Origin: Oceanococcus sp. HetDA_MAG_MS8
GTDB taxonomy: Bacteria > Pseudomonadota > Gammaproteobacteria > Nevskiales > Oceanococcaceae
DNA: 64,000 bases
Assembly (NCBI GenBank): GCA_019192445.1
Contig: JAHCMK010000003.1
Location: 527,229-591,228 of the forward strand
Direction of reading: 5' to 3'
Under the pieces are notes generated by a model. The model did not search any database. It worked only from the letters and a program-made list of their open reading frames with translations, and was not told the DNA's origin. This document shows, one piece after another, positions 36,434-44,673 of this stretch. How positions within the stretch are numbered: position 1 is the first letter of the stretch; each line of letters opens with the position of its first letter. The translations under genes and the position numbers were made by a program.

Positions 36434-36973
36434 TTAGTTCTTGATGGGGTCAAATATGCCATCCGCATGGTAATCGTCGCAGAAGTCCATGAAGGATTCG
36501 CGTAATGCGGGAGGCTGAGCTTTAGCGCCGATCAGGACCACGAGTTGGATGTTGACCATGGGCGCGCTGGTCATGTGTGCGGCGTAGGGCTGGCAGACCG
36601 CTTCAGCAATAACCGCGCTGTGGTGCTCAAAAAACTCCACCAAGGCGGGAAACAGTTCGGCTTGCTGCGGTGCCGATAGCTCCACCGCAAAGGGGCGCAG
36701 TTCGGGTTCAGCTTGGCGCTGATCTATGCGCTGGCTGCCAATTTGCAGGCCTAGTTTCTCGGCCAGTGCAGGCAATGCTGTCTCCAGCTTGCCTACGCTG
36801 CTCCAGTTGCCTTGGACCACGATGTGGGCGGCGAAGCCGTCTTGCATTTGGGAAACGCGTAAATCCTGGGTGTGACATCCGCGCTCACTGAGCGCAGCGA
36901 GAAGATCACGCAGATGGGTGGCTTTCCATGGGCCCATGGCCCATAACAGCAGTTGATGATTGATTTCTGGCAC
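36434..36973 (-). CDS. gcvR: Glycine cleavage system regulator-like ACT protein
   Basis: 179 residues from a GTG at 36973, which places the first ACT strand (NHQLLLWAMGP) at the N-terminus; a TTG at 37033 would add 20 unconvincing residues. Two ACT-like domains are visible, with the second starting about residue 90 (PELRPFAVELSAPQQ). GcvR binds GcvA in E. coli. The gene order bcp-gcvR-dapA supports the name, although the first domain is divergent and the typical GPDRPGI glycine loop reads GPWKATHL. Confidence 0.72.
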   Translation of the reverse strand: MPEINHQLLLWAMGPWKATHLRDLLAALSERGCHTQDLRVSQMQDGFAAHIVVQGNWSSVGKLETALPALAEKLGLQIGSQRIDQRQAEPELRPFAVELSAPQQAELFPALVEFFEHHSAVIAEAVCQPYAAHMTSAPMVNIQLVVLIGAKAQPPALRESFMDFCDDYHADGIFDPIKN

Positions 36974-37096
36974 GAAAGGCTGTGGTGTCCTTGAGTGACT
37001 AAGTGTCGTCAAAACGACGGATATAGCTCTCAAGTCTAATTCAGCCAGCCCTAATTGCCGATAGCTGCGATGCTAAGCCCGATATATACTGGCGGG

Positions 37097-37990
37097 ATGA
37101 CTTGGCGTACTTCAATTTGCGGGAGCCTTCCCGCGCTCGTCACCCCTATGCAGAGTAATGGTCGCGTCGACCACGGAGCATTGCGCGCATTGGTGGACTG
37201 GCATGTAGAGCAGGGCACTGCGGGCCTTGTTGCGGTTGGCACAACTGGGGAGTCGGCCACCCTCGATGTGACCGAGCATATGGCCGTGGTCACCGCAGTG
37301 GTGCACCAAGCCGCAGGGCGCATCCCGATAATCGCCGGGACCGGGGCGAATGCCACTGCCGAGGCCATCGTTTTGACCCGTGCCGCGCAAGATGTGGGTG
37401 CAGACGCGGCATTGCTTGTGACCCCCTATTACAACAAGCCCCCTCAAGCCGGGCTAAGAGCGCATTACGCTGCCATTGCCGAAGCCTGTGACCTGCCGCA
37501 GATCCTTTACAACGTGCCTAGCCGAACGGGTTGCGACCTACTACCAGAAACGGTGGCCCAGTTATTGGAGTTTCCGCATATTGTCGGAGTGAAGGAAGCC
37601 AAAGGGGAGCTGGACCGGATTCAGCAGCTGCTGGACTTGGGTAAGGGCTTGGTGGTGCTCAGCGGCGACGACGGTACGGCTTGCGAATCCATTCTGCTCG
37701 GCGCTCGTGGGGATATTTCGGTGACTGCCAATGTCGCTCCCGCCGCCATGCAGGCCATGTGTGCTGCGGCGCTTGAGGGTGACGCAGAGCGCGCCCGAAG
37801 CCTGGATGCCCCTCTGCAGGGCTTGCATCAAGAGTTATTCTGCATGCCCAGTCCTATACCCGTGAAATGGGCATTGCAGCAGATGGGCCGCATTCCAGCG
37901 GGCATTCGCTTACCCCTGGTCGAGCTTGAGTCCGAGTTCCATCCCCGCGTCAGTGGCGCTATGCGTCAAGCCCATATTGAACTGCCCTAA
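37097..37990 (+). CDS. dapA: 4-hydroxy-tetrahydrodipicolinate synthase
   Basis: 297 residues; the ATG at 37097 with GGCGGG upstream gives the normal N-terminus (ICGSLPALVTPM). A TIM-barrel Schiff-base aldolase that condenses pyruvate with aspartate semialdehyde in lysine and peptidoglycan precursor synthesis. Tyr138 (ILYNVPSRTG) and Lys166 (GVKEAKG) are the catalytic residues, and GTTGESATL binds pyruvate. It is followed 3 bases later by a small lipoprotein gene in the place of bamC (nlpB). Confidence 0.96.
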   Translation: MTWRTSICGSLPALVTPMQSNGRVDHGALRALVDWHVEQGTAGLVAVGTTGESATLDVTEHMAVVTAVVHQAAGRIPIIAGTGANATAEAIVLTRAAQDVGADAALLVTPYYNKPPQAGLRAHYAAIAEACDLPQILYNVPSRTGCDLLPETVAQLLEFPHIVGVKEAKGELDRIQQLLDLGKGLVVLSGDDGTACESILLGARGDISVTANVAPAAMQAMCAAALEGDAERARSLDAPLQGLHQELFCMPSPIPVKWALQQMGRIPAGIRLPLVELESEFHPRVSGAMRQAHIELP

Positions 37991-37993
37991 GCT

Positions 37994-38293
37994 ATGACAC
38001 AGCAGCACCGCGTTTTGCGCACCTTTGTACTCTCACTCCTGTCGGTCTCAGTTCTTGGCGCATGCAGCGCGCGTAACTGTGGAGCTGGTTCTCCATATTT
38101 GGAAATGAGCGAGCCGCCAACATTCATCGTTCCTGAGGATGTGACCCTAGGGCCGCCGAGCCCTGCATACCGCATTCCTGACGGCGGGTATCAGGAGGTG
38201 GTTCTCACCCGCGAGTACCTGGACGAAGACGGTGACACTCAGGTCAGCTGTCTGACAGAGCCTCCGCGACTAATCGCTGACCCGACTTTGTAG
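37994..38293 (+). CDS. Short BamC-like lipoprotein
   Basis: 99 residues. A lipoprotein signal ends LGAC (Cys23). After it come YLEMSEPPTFIVPEDVTLGP and then PAYRIPDGGY, matching in order the unstructured N-terminal region of BamC that lies along BamD (in E. coli YLEA..PL..L.AP.G..LP...DYAIP). The two helix-grip domains that make up most of the ~340-residue BamC are absent. The position right after dapA is that of bamC in E. coli. The BamC relationship is inference from motif order and synteny. Confidence 0.6.
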   Translation: MTQQHRVLRTFVLSLLSVSVLGACSARNCGAGSPYLEMSEPPTFIVPEDVTLGPPSPAYRIPDGGYQEVVLTREYLDEDGDTQVSCLTEPPRLIADPTL

Positions 38294-38322
38294 AGCGGCT
38301 AGCGAAACTTCACCGGAGACGC

Positions 38323-38328
38323 TACACT
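38323..38328 (+). promoter_or_regulatory. Possible -10 box of the tRNA-Ser gene
   Basis: TACACT followed by a GC-rich discriminator (ACGCGGC) lies 38 bases before the tRNA, the spacing expected for a stable-RNA promoter. A matching -35 is weak (TAGCGA at 38300). Confidence 0.4.
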
Positions 38329-38365
38329 ACGCGGCTTCGCGTCATCGGCGTGAAGACAGAAATCC

Positions 38366-38455
38366 GGAGGAATGGCCGAGCGGTTTAAGGCGCACGCCTG
38401 GAAAGCGTGTTGGGGCGTAAGCTCCTCGAGGGTTCGAATCCCTCTTCCTCCGCCA
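38366..38455 (+). tRNA. tRNA-Ser (anticodon GGA)
   Basis: 90 bases with encoded CCA. The acceptor stem is GGAGGAA with TTCCTCC plus G73. The anticodon arm is CACGC-CTGGAAA-GCGTG, giving anticodon GGA. There is a long class II variable arm (TTGGGGCGTAAGCTCCTC) and a T arm GAGGGTTCGAATCCCTC. It reads UCC and UCU serine codons. A terminator and then three tandem repeats follow. Confidence 0.98.
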
Positions 38456-38457
38456 GA

Positions 38458-38496
38458 TACTAAAAAACCCTGCCTTGTGCGGGGTTTTTTAGTATC
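38458..38496 (+). terminator. Terminator after tRNA-Ser
   Basis: TACTAAAAAACCC (38458-38470) pairs with GGGTTTTTTAGTA (38482-38496 region) around a 10-base loop, with a built-in run of six T. Its right arm is also the beginning of the first tandem repeat. Confidence 0.8.
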
Positions 38497-38660
38497 CGGA
38501 GCAGGCACGAGGATTGATGAGAACCCTCCGGGTTCGACCATCCGGCAGGACAGCCGGATGAGACTGACGCGCAGCGTCAGCCCGCAGGGCGCGGGCCAGG
38601 ACGGCCCGCGTCAATCCCTCCCGTCAGCGCGCACCGTGCCCGTTTGATATGCCCGCGCGA
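38478..38660 (+). repeat. tRNA-Ser downstream tandem repeat R1
   Basis: 183 bp beginning TGCGGGGTTTTTTAGTATC. In order it contains a terminator-like right arm, GGGTTCGACC (T-loop-like), the hairpins CCGGCAGGACAGCCGG and CTGACGCGCAGCGTCAG, and a GC-rich stem around GCGGGCCAGGACGGCCCGC. A 29-codon Arg-rich frame (start 38558, MRLTRSVSPQGAG) is contained but not kept in R3. Confidence 0.85.
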
Positions 38661-38847
38661 TGCGGGGTTTTTAGTATCTGGAGCAGGCACGAGGATTGAT
38701 GAGAACCCTCAGGGTTCGACCATTCGGCAGGATATCCGGATGAGACTGACGCGCAGCGTCAGCCCGCAGGGCGCGGGCCGGGACGGCCCGCGTCAATCCC
38801 TCCCGTCAGAGCGCGCCGACAGTGACCGAATGCACCAAGCCGCTGCG
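38661..38847 (+). repeat. tRNA-Ser downstream tandem repeat R2
   Basis: 187 bp, nearly identical to R1 over its first 150 bases; it keeps the same hairpins and GGGTTCGACC. Its tail (CGACAGTGACCGAATG) matches R3 better than R1. Confidence 0.85.
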
Positions 38848-39048
38848 TGCGGGGTTTTTAGTATCCGGAGCAGGCACGAGGCTTGATGAGAACCTTCCGG
38901 GTTCGACCATCCGGCAGGACAGCCGGATGTGACTGACGCAAAGCGTCAGCCCCGTAGGGGTGAGCGCCAGGAAGGCCCGAATCTATCCCTCCCGTCAGAG
39001 CACACCGGCAGTGACCGAAAGCGCTACACCCTCACAAAGCGGGCTTTT
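38848..39048 (+). repeat. tRNA-Ser downstream tandem repeat R3
   Basis: About 200 bp and the most diverged copy. The first 90 bases match R1 and R2. The stem CTGACGCAAAGCGTCAG differs only in its loop. The following GC stem is changed on both sides (CCCCGTAGGGG). ATG is followed at once by TGA, so the small frame of R1 and R2 is closed. It ends near AAAGCGGGCTTTT. Confidence 0.8.
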
Positions 39049-39101
39049 CTATCCTCAGAAGGGGGGCGTTCGGTCGGTAGGGCGGCCCGTCTTCTCAAGC
39101 C

Positions 39102-40292
39102 CTATATGACTAGGGTGTCTCCAGGCACCCGCACCCAACCCTCCATCAGCACTCGGGCGCTGCGGCTCATGGTCACGGCATCGATGCGCCATTGACCCTG
39201 TTCTTCCCGGGCTTGGCCGCCAACACGTAATGTGCCGGAGGGATGGCCGAAGCGAACACTGTCTCGGCTGCCGCCCCCGGCGGCCTCATTGACTAAGGTG
39301 CCGGGGATGGCGGCGGCGCTGGCGATGGCCACTGCGGCGGTGCCCATCATGGCGTGATGGAGTTGGCCCATCGACAGGGCGCGAACCAAAAGATCAATGT
39401 CATTTGCTGCAACGGTTTTGCCGCTGGAACTGAGATAGTCTTTGGGTGGGGCAACAAAGGCGACTTTGGGCGTGTGTTGACGACCGGCGGCTTCGTCTGG
39501 TGTCTGGATCAGCCCCATTGCTACGGCACCATGGGCGCGAATGGTCTCAAAGCGCTCTAGTGCGGCGGGATCTCCGTTAATGGCGGGCTGTAACTCGGTG
39601 CCGGTGTAGCCTAGGTCGGCGGCGCGCAGGAATATGGTGGGTATGCCAGCGTTAATCATGGTCGCCGCAAAACTACCCACGCCGGGCACTTCCAGGGTGT
39701 CGATGAGATTGCCAGTCGGGAAGATGGCGCCTTCGCCATCGGCCGGATCCTGAAACGCGATCTCGACTTCGGCAGCAGGGAAGGTCACCCCGTCCAGCTC
39801 GAAGTCGCCGGTTTCTTGTACGGCACCCTGAGTGATGGGAACCTTAGCAATGATGGTTTTGCGAATGTTGGCCTGCCAGATGCGCACCTCGGCAGTACCG
39901 TTCTCGGGGATACGGCTGGGGTCTACTAGCCCCTGGCTGATAGCAAAAGCGCCTACCGCCGCCGTGAGGTTGCCGCAGTTGCCGCTCCAGTCGACAAAGG
40001 CCCGGTCGATAGCGACCTGGCCAAACAAGTAGTCCACATCATGACCGGGTTGCTCACTGCGGCTGAGGATCACGGTTTTGCTGGTGGAGGAGCTGGCGCC
40101 ACCCATGCCGTCGATTTGCTTGCCATAGGGGTCGGGGCTGCCGATGACGCGCAGCAGCAGGGCGTCGCGCGCTGGGCCAGGCTGCTGAGCCGCTTCGGGC
40201 AGATCATGCAGGGCGAAAAACACACCCTTGGAGGTGCCCCCTCGCATGTAGGTGGCGGGAATGCGGATTTGTGGGCGATGGTTCATTGTCAT
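39102..40292 (-). CDS. prpF: 2-methylaconitate cis-trans isomerase
   Basis: 396 residues, two-domain DAP-epimerase-like fold. Diagnostic motifs are YMRGGTSKGVFF at the N-terminus, GMGGASSSTSK, the Cys-containing WSGNCGNLTAAVG and GHPSGTLRV near the end. PrpF isomerises the AcnD product so that an aconitase can finish 2-methylisocitrate formation from propionyl-CoA. The start codon overlaps the stop of the VOC frame (ATGA), so translation was coupled to a gene now interrupted by a MITE. A second ATG two codons in is equally possible. Confidence 0.94.
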   Translation of the reverse strand: MTMNHRPQIRIPATYMRGGTSKGVFFALHDLPEAAQQPGPARDALLLRVIGSPDPYGKQIDGMGGASSSTSKTVILSRSEQPGHDVDYLFGQVAIDRAFVDWSGNCGNLTAAVGAFAISQGLVDPSRIPENGTAEVRIWQANIRKTIIAKVPITQGAVQETGDFELDGVTFPAAEVEIAFQDPADGEGAIFPTGNLIDTLEVPGVGSFAATMINAGIPTIFLRAADLGYTGTELQPAINGDPAALERFETIRAHGAVAMGLIQTPDEAAGRQHTPKVAFVAPPKDYLSSSGKTVAANDIDLLVRALSMGQLHHAMMGTAAVAIASAAAIPGTLVNEAAGGGSRDSVRFGHPSGTLRVGGQAREEQGQWRIDAVTMSRSARVLMEGWVRVPGDTLVI

Positions 40293-41032
40293 TTACCGGG
40301 TGTGGCGCCGGCCAGGAGGACTGCAAAGCGTTTTTGGGCCTCCTCCTGGCTGATGGTTTCTTTGTGGGTGGCCAGGCTCCATTGCTGGCCGAAGGGGTCG
40401 CAAAGCACACCCATGCGATCGCCCCAGAACTGATCTGTGACCGGCTCAATTTCTTTGGCACCGGCGGCAAGGGCCTGGGCAAAAGTACGATCCACATCCT
40501 CCACGTACAGCAGCAGGCGTTGGCTGATAGCCCCCAAAGCCGCGGCATTGCTGGTCCCGAATTGGGCCATTTCTTGGCTCAGCATCAGTTTAGTGTCCCT
40601 TAACAGAAGTTCGTTGCATATATGAGCCCCTCAAATCGTCTGATACAAGGCGCGCTCCGCCGGGAATGGTTATTCCCTTGCCAAGGAGCGCAACGCCGTA
40701 GCAGGCGATTTGAGGGGCTCCCTTCGGGCGAGCCAGCACGGGGCGTTCCGCGGTGTTGCGCTCGCTTGAAATGGAACAACCATTCCTGCGCGAGCGCGCC
40801 TAGCGGCACACCCCGTGCTGACCCGCATATGTGCGACGAACTTTTGTTAAGGGACACTAGAATCACCCAGTAACATCTCAGCATGCATGATGGTCCCGTC
40901 GGGCGTGCTCAGACGCAAACCTTCTTTGGCGCCGAAGTGCTCGCAGTAAAAAGCCATTGCGGCCAAGGCGTCGCTTACGAAAATATAGGCTGTCAGCGCG
41001 TGGTGGCCTGGGGGTTGATGAGGAGTGGGCAT
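40289..41032 (-). pseudogene. VOC (glyoxalase/PhnB-like) gene interrupted by a MITE
   Basis: The 5' part (41032 to about 40860) encodes MPTPHQPPGHHALTAYIFV and onward to MHAEMLLGDS, then meets a TAA inside the element. The 3' part (40590-40289) encodes LMLSQEMAQFGTSNAAALG to the end ATPGK. Removing the 265-bp element and one TA joins them in frame as LLGDSKLMLSQEM, giving 158 residues, a normal size for a PhnB-like VOC protein. The gene lies between acnD and prpF on the same strand. Its former role, perhaps accessory in the propionate pathway, is unknown. An internal ATG at 40585 could still allow a 98-residue fragment to be made and so start prpF translation. Confidence 0.9.
40593..40857. 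mobile_element. 265-bp MITE, copy 2, inserted in the VOC gene
   Basis: Runs from GTGTCC to GGACAC with TA on both sides (40591-40592 and 40858-40859). Terminal repeats GTGTCCCTTAACA and TGTTAAGGGACAC are perfect. The two internal hairpins match those of copy 1, with paired changes: CAGCACGGGG with CCCCGTGCTG here against CAGAACGCGG with CCGCGTTCTG there. No coding capacity. A TA target duplication is typical of IS630/Tc1-mariner-type transposition. Confidence 0.92.
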
Positions 41033-41218
41033 GATCTGTGCTCCTTGCCGTTAGTCAATCAATCCCTGGTTCAATCTGGGCGTCAGCAGCACCCGCCTCA
41101 AAGCCGCAGATTCAAGGCGTGAACTGCAGTCAATAGCGACACTATTGTCAAGTTTCACAACGCCGAAGCTGCCGTTCTGAGGCCATGATGCTGCGTTCAT
41201 GATTGGATCAGGGATTTC

Positions 41219-43813
41219 TCATGCAGCCTCGGCTTCCAAGAAGTCTTTAGCAAAGCGCTGCAGAACTCCCCCGGCGGCATAAATGGAGACTTCTTCGGCC
41301 GTATCCAAGCGGCTGCGCACGGGTACCTGTTCTTGGCTACCGTCGCTGCGATGCACGATCAGAGTGAGTTCGGACCCTGGGCTGTGTTCGCCAATGACGT
41401 CATAGGTTTCGCTGCCGTCCAGGCCGAGCGTTAGGCGCGTTGTTTCTGGCAAAAACTCGAGTGGCAGCACACCCATGCCAATGAGGTTAGTGCGGTGAAT
41501 ACGTTCAAAACCTTCGGCGACAATGGCTTCTACACCAGCGAGGCGTACGCCTTTGGCCGCCCAGTCGCGCGAGGAGCCCTGGCCATAGTCGGCGCCTGCG
41601 ACGATGATCAAAGGCTGCTTGCGCTGTTGGTAGGTCTCAATAGCCTCCCACATGCGCATAATCTTGCCTTCAGGCTCCAGCCGTGTGAGTGAGCCCTGCA
41701 CGATGTTGCCGGACTCGTCGCGCACCATTTCGTTGTAGATCTTCGGGTTGGCTAGAGTTGCGCGCTGCGCTGTGAGGTGGTCGCCACGGTGGGTGGCGTA
41801 GGAGTTGAAGTCCTCTTCCGGCAAGCCCATCTTGGCCAGATACTCGCCAGCCGCACTATCCGGAAGAATGGCATTGGAGGGCGAGAGGTGGTCGGTGGTG
41901 ATGTTGTCCCCGAGCACAGCCAACGCTCGCATGCCTTTGAGGCTACGCTCAGCAGCCAAGGCCCCTTCCCAATAGGGTGGACGCCGAATGTAGGTGCTCA
42001 TGTCGCGCCAGGCGTAGAGCGGGTCGATCCCGTCGTCTTCGACCACTTCAAACTTAAACATCGGGTCGTAGACCGAGCGGAAATGTTCTGGCTTCACGCT
42101 TTGGGCGATGGCGGCGTCAATTTCTTCGTCGCTAGGCCAGAGGTCCTTCAAGGTCACAGGTTGTCCGTCCTGGTCGTGACCCAGCACATCCTTCTCGATA
42201 TCGAAGCGGATGGTGCCTGCAATGGCATAGGCCACCACCAATGGTGGCGAGGCTAAAAACGCCTGTTTGGCATAGGGGTGAATGCGCCCATCAAAGTTCC
42301 GGTTGCCGGAAAGCACGGCGACGGAATACAGGTCGCGGTCAATGACCTCTTGCTGGATTTTGGGGTCTAGTGCGCCACTCATGCCGTTGCAGGTGGTGCA
42401 GGCGAAGGCCACGATGCCGAAGCCCAGTTGGTCTAGTTCTTTTTGCAGGCCGGCTTCTTCCATATACAGCTGTACGGCCTTGGAGCCTGGAGCAAAGCTG
42501 GATTTCACCCAAGGTTTACGCGTCAGGCCACGGGCGTTTGCGTTTCGTGCGAGTAAGCCCGCAGCAATGACATTGCGCGGGTTGGAGGTGTTGGTACAAC
42601 TGGTGATGGCGGCAATGATGACGGCGCCGTCTGGCATTTGCCCAGGGGTGTCCTCCCAGGCTTTGGCAATGCCTTTACTGCCTAGCTCCGTGGTCGACAC
42701 ACGGCTGTGTGGCGTAGACGGCCCGGCAACATTGCGCACCACGCTAGACAGGTCGAATGTCAGTACCCGCTCGTATTCTGCGCCGGCCATGGCATCGGAC
42801 CATAAGCCTGTGTGTTTGGCGTAGTTCTCCACCAAGGCGATGTTGTCGGCTTCGCGCCCGGTCAAGGTGAGGTAGTCGATGGTTTGCTCATCGATGGAGA
42901 ACATGGCTGCGGTGGCGCCGTACTCCGGGGTCATGTTGGAGATAGTGGCGCGGTCACCCAGGCTGAGGGCGCGGGCGCCTTCGCCATAAAATTCCAAGTA
43001 GGCCGAAACTACCTTCTCGCGACGCAGGAATTCGGTCAGCGCCAGCACCACATCGGTGCCGGTAATGCCTGGCTGGGGCTTTCCAGTGAGCTCTACACCG
43101 ACGATGTCCGGTAGCCGCATCCATGAAGCCCGGCCCAGCATCACGCTCTCGGCCTCGAGTCCGCCCACACCAATGGCAATCACGCCCAAAGCGTCCACAT
43201 GCGGCGTGTGCGAGTCGGTGCCTACCAGGGTGTCTGGGAAGGCTACGCCGTCACGCGAATGGATGACCGGAGACATCCGTTCCAGGTTGATCTGGTGCAT
43301 GATCCCGTTGCCTGGCGGGACCACATCAATGTTTTTAAAGGCGGTTTTGGTCCAGTTAATAAAGTGAAAACGGTCTTCGTTGCGGCGGTCTTCAATGGCC
43401 CGGTTTTTCTCGAAGGCGTCTTTCTCGAAGCCGGCATGTTCTACGGCCAGCGAGTGATCCACGATGAGCTGAGTGGGTACTACTGGGTTCACTTTGGCCG
43501 GGTCGCCGCCCTTGGCGGCGATGGCATCACGCAGCCCGGCCAGATCGACCAGAGCGGTTTGCCCAAGAATGTCATGACAGACCACGCGCGCCGGGAACCA
43601 GGGGAAGTCTAGGTCGCGCTTGCGCTCGATCAACTGGCCTAAGGCCTTGGGAAGCAGTTCTGGATCGCAGCGACGGACCAGGTTTTCGGCAAACACCTTG
43701 GAGGTGTATGGCAGCCGGTCATAACTCCCCGGTTGAATCTCCTCAACGGCTGCGCGAGCGTCAAAGTAGTCAAGCGTGGTGCCGGGTAGTGGCTTGCGAT
43801 ACTGGCTGTTCAT
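41219..43813 (-). CDS. acnD: Fe/S-dependent 2-methylcitrate dehydratase
   Basis: 864 residues, aconitase family. The iron-sulfur cluster cysteines are in AAITSCTNTSNPRN and ACTTCNGMSG, and the active-site regions PGNGIMHQINLE, GTDSHTPHVDALGV and GADYGQGSSRDWAAKG are intact. It is assigned to the AcnD branch, rather than AcnA, because of the neighbouring prpF; AcnD with PrpF replaces PrpD in the methylcitrate cycle. prpB and prpC are not in the window. The start MNSQYRKPLPGTTLDYFDAR has GGGGAC upstream. Confidence 0.93.
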   Translation of the reverse strand: MNSQYRKPLPGTTLDYFDARAAVEEIQPGSYDRLPYTSKVFAENLVRRCDPELLPKALGQLIERKRDLDFPWFPARVVCHDILGQTALVDLAGLRDAIAAKGGDPAKVNPVVPTQLIVDHSLAVEHAGFEKDAFEKNRAIEDRRNEDRFHFINWTKTAFKNIDVVPPGNGIMHQINLERMSPVIHSRDGVAFPDTLVGTDSHTPHVDALGVIAIGVGGLEAESVMLGRASWMRLPDIVGVELTGKPQPGITGTDVVLALTEFLRREKVVSAYLEFYGEGARALSLGDRATISNMTPEYGATAAMFSIDEQTIDYLTLTGREADNIALVENYAKHTGLWSDAMAGAEYERVLTFDLSSVVRNVAGPSTPHSRVSTTELGSKGIAKAWEDTPGQMPDGAVIIAAITSCTNTSNPRNVIAAGLLARNANARGLTRKPWVKSSFAPGSKAVQLYMEEAGLQKELDQLGFGIVAFACTTCNGMSGALDPKIQQEVIDRDLYSVAVLSGNRNFDGRIHPYAKQAFLASPPLVVAYAIAGTIRFDIEKDVLGHDQDGQPVTLKDLWPSDEEIDAAIAQSVKPEHFRSVYDPMFKFEVVEDDGIDPLYAWRDMSTYIRRPPYWEGALAAERSLKGMRALAVLGDNITTDHLSPSNAILPDSAAGEYLAKMGLPEEDFNSYATHRGDHLTAQRATLANPKIYNEMVRDESGNIVQGSLTRLEPEGKIMRMWEAIETYQQRKQPLIIVAGADYGQGSSRDWAAKGVRLAGVEAIVAEGFERIHRTNLIGMGVLPLEFLPETTRLTLGLDGSETYDVIGEHSPGSELTLIVHRSDGSQEQVPVRSRLDTAEEVSIYAAGGVLQRFAKDFLEAEAA

Positions 43814-44028
43814 GAGTCCCCTTCAATGGAAAGATTGCGCGCATCCTCTATCCCGTCGCTTCGCGGCGCGGGAGCACTGCGCATCACAGGGCGCTATTTT
43901 CGCACCCCCGATGGGCGTTTCCCAAATCTTCGTAGAATCAGGGGGTTATCAGGTGTTTTGGCGGCTTTTCCGGCCGCGCAGAGCTGCTGCGACCCCTAGC
44001 AGGGCCGGATACTCCGGATGTGGCTGGT

Positions 44029-44673
44029 CTAAGCCAATCCCGTGACTTTGTGCGTTTGCAGACTGAGCCGCCACTGGGGATGGGCCAGGCAATAGTCAAC
44101 GGTGCGTTGGATATTGCGCGCCTGGTCGGGCCCGTCTAGGGGCTGCAGGAAGAAGTGAGTGAAGGACAGCTTAGCAAAGTGGTCTGGATGGGCTTCGGTT
44201 TCAACTTGGGGGTAAACCAGCTTGAGCTCTTGGCCTTGACGCTGAACGAGCTTGGAGCCGGGCTTAGGACTAATGGTGAGCCAATCGATGCCGCTGGGTG
44301 CGGCGATGGTGCCATTACTTTCTACCGCGATTTCAAAACCCTTGGCATGGAGAGCCGAGATCAGCGTGGGGTCCAGTTGGAGTAGGGGCTCTCCACCTGT
44401 GCAAACCACCAATGGCCGGCCGCCGCCTGGCCAAAAGCTCAGAACATGCTGGGCGAGGTCGTCAGCATCAGCGAAGCGGCCTCCACCCGGGCCGTCCACG
44501 CCGACGAAGTCGGTGTCGCACCAGCGTGCGCAACCACCAGGACCTTGGCCCCGATGCTGTTCACGCCCAGACCACAGGTTGCAGCCACTAAACCGTAAAA
44601 AAACCGCGGCGCGCCCGGTTTGTGCCCCTTCACCTTGCAGCGTGAAATAGGTTTCTTTAACCGCGTAGCTCAT
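44029..44673 (-). CDS. queE: 7-carboxy-7-deazaguanine synthase (radical SAM)
   Basis: 214 residues from the ATG at 44673, which overlaps the queD stop by 4 bases. It makes 7-carboxy-7-deazaguanine from the QueD product in the queuosine pathway. [20 protein letters not shown] is the conserved start, and GGEPLLQ the SAM-binding motif. The cluster cysteines are Cys31, Cys48 and Cys52 (CNLWSGREQHRGQGPGGC, then ARWCDTDF), that is CX16CX3C; the form I recall for this subgroup is CX14CX2C. Everything around them is conserved, so the enzyme is probably functional. Confidence 0.93.
   Translation of the reverse strand: MSYAVKETYFTLQGEGAQTGRAAVFLRFSGCNLWSGREQHRGQGPGGCARWCDTDFVGVDGPGGGRFADADDLAQHVLSFWPGGGRPLVVCTGGEPLLQLDPTLISALHAKGFEIAVESNGTIAAPSGIDWLTISPKPGSKLVQRQGQELKLVYPQVETEAHPDHFAKLSFTHFFLQPLDGPDQARNIQRTVDYCLAHPQWRLSLQTHKVTGLA

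Noticed and set aside
38299..38541. An 80-residue minus-strand frame over tRNA-Ser, with GGRGIRTLE
   Set aside because: It is the antisense translation of the tRNA, a well-known false gene call.
38558..38886. Arg-rich small proteins MRLTRSVSPQGAG in R1 and R2
   Set aside because: R3 closes the frame with TGA after the ATG, and R1 and R2 are nearly identical DNA, so conservation is not evidence of coding. Kept only as a remark under the repeats.
38478..39048. The tandem repeats as a CRISPR array
   Set aside because: Units are about 185 bp and similar through their whole length; there are no short identical repeats with unique spacers and no cas genes.
40847..41032. Two separate small genes flanking the MITE
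   Set aside because: The halves join in frame into one VOC domain when the element and one TA are removed.
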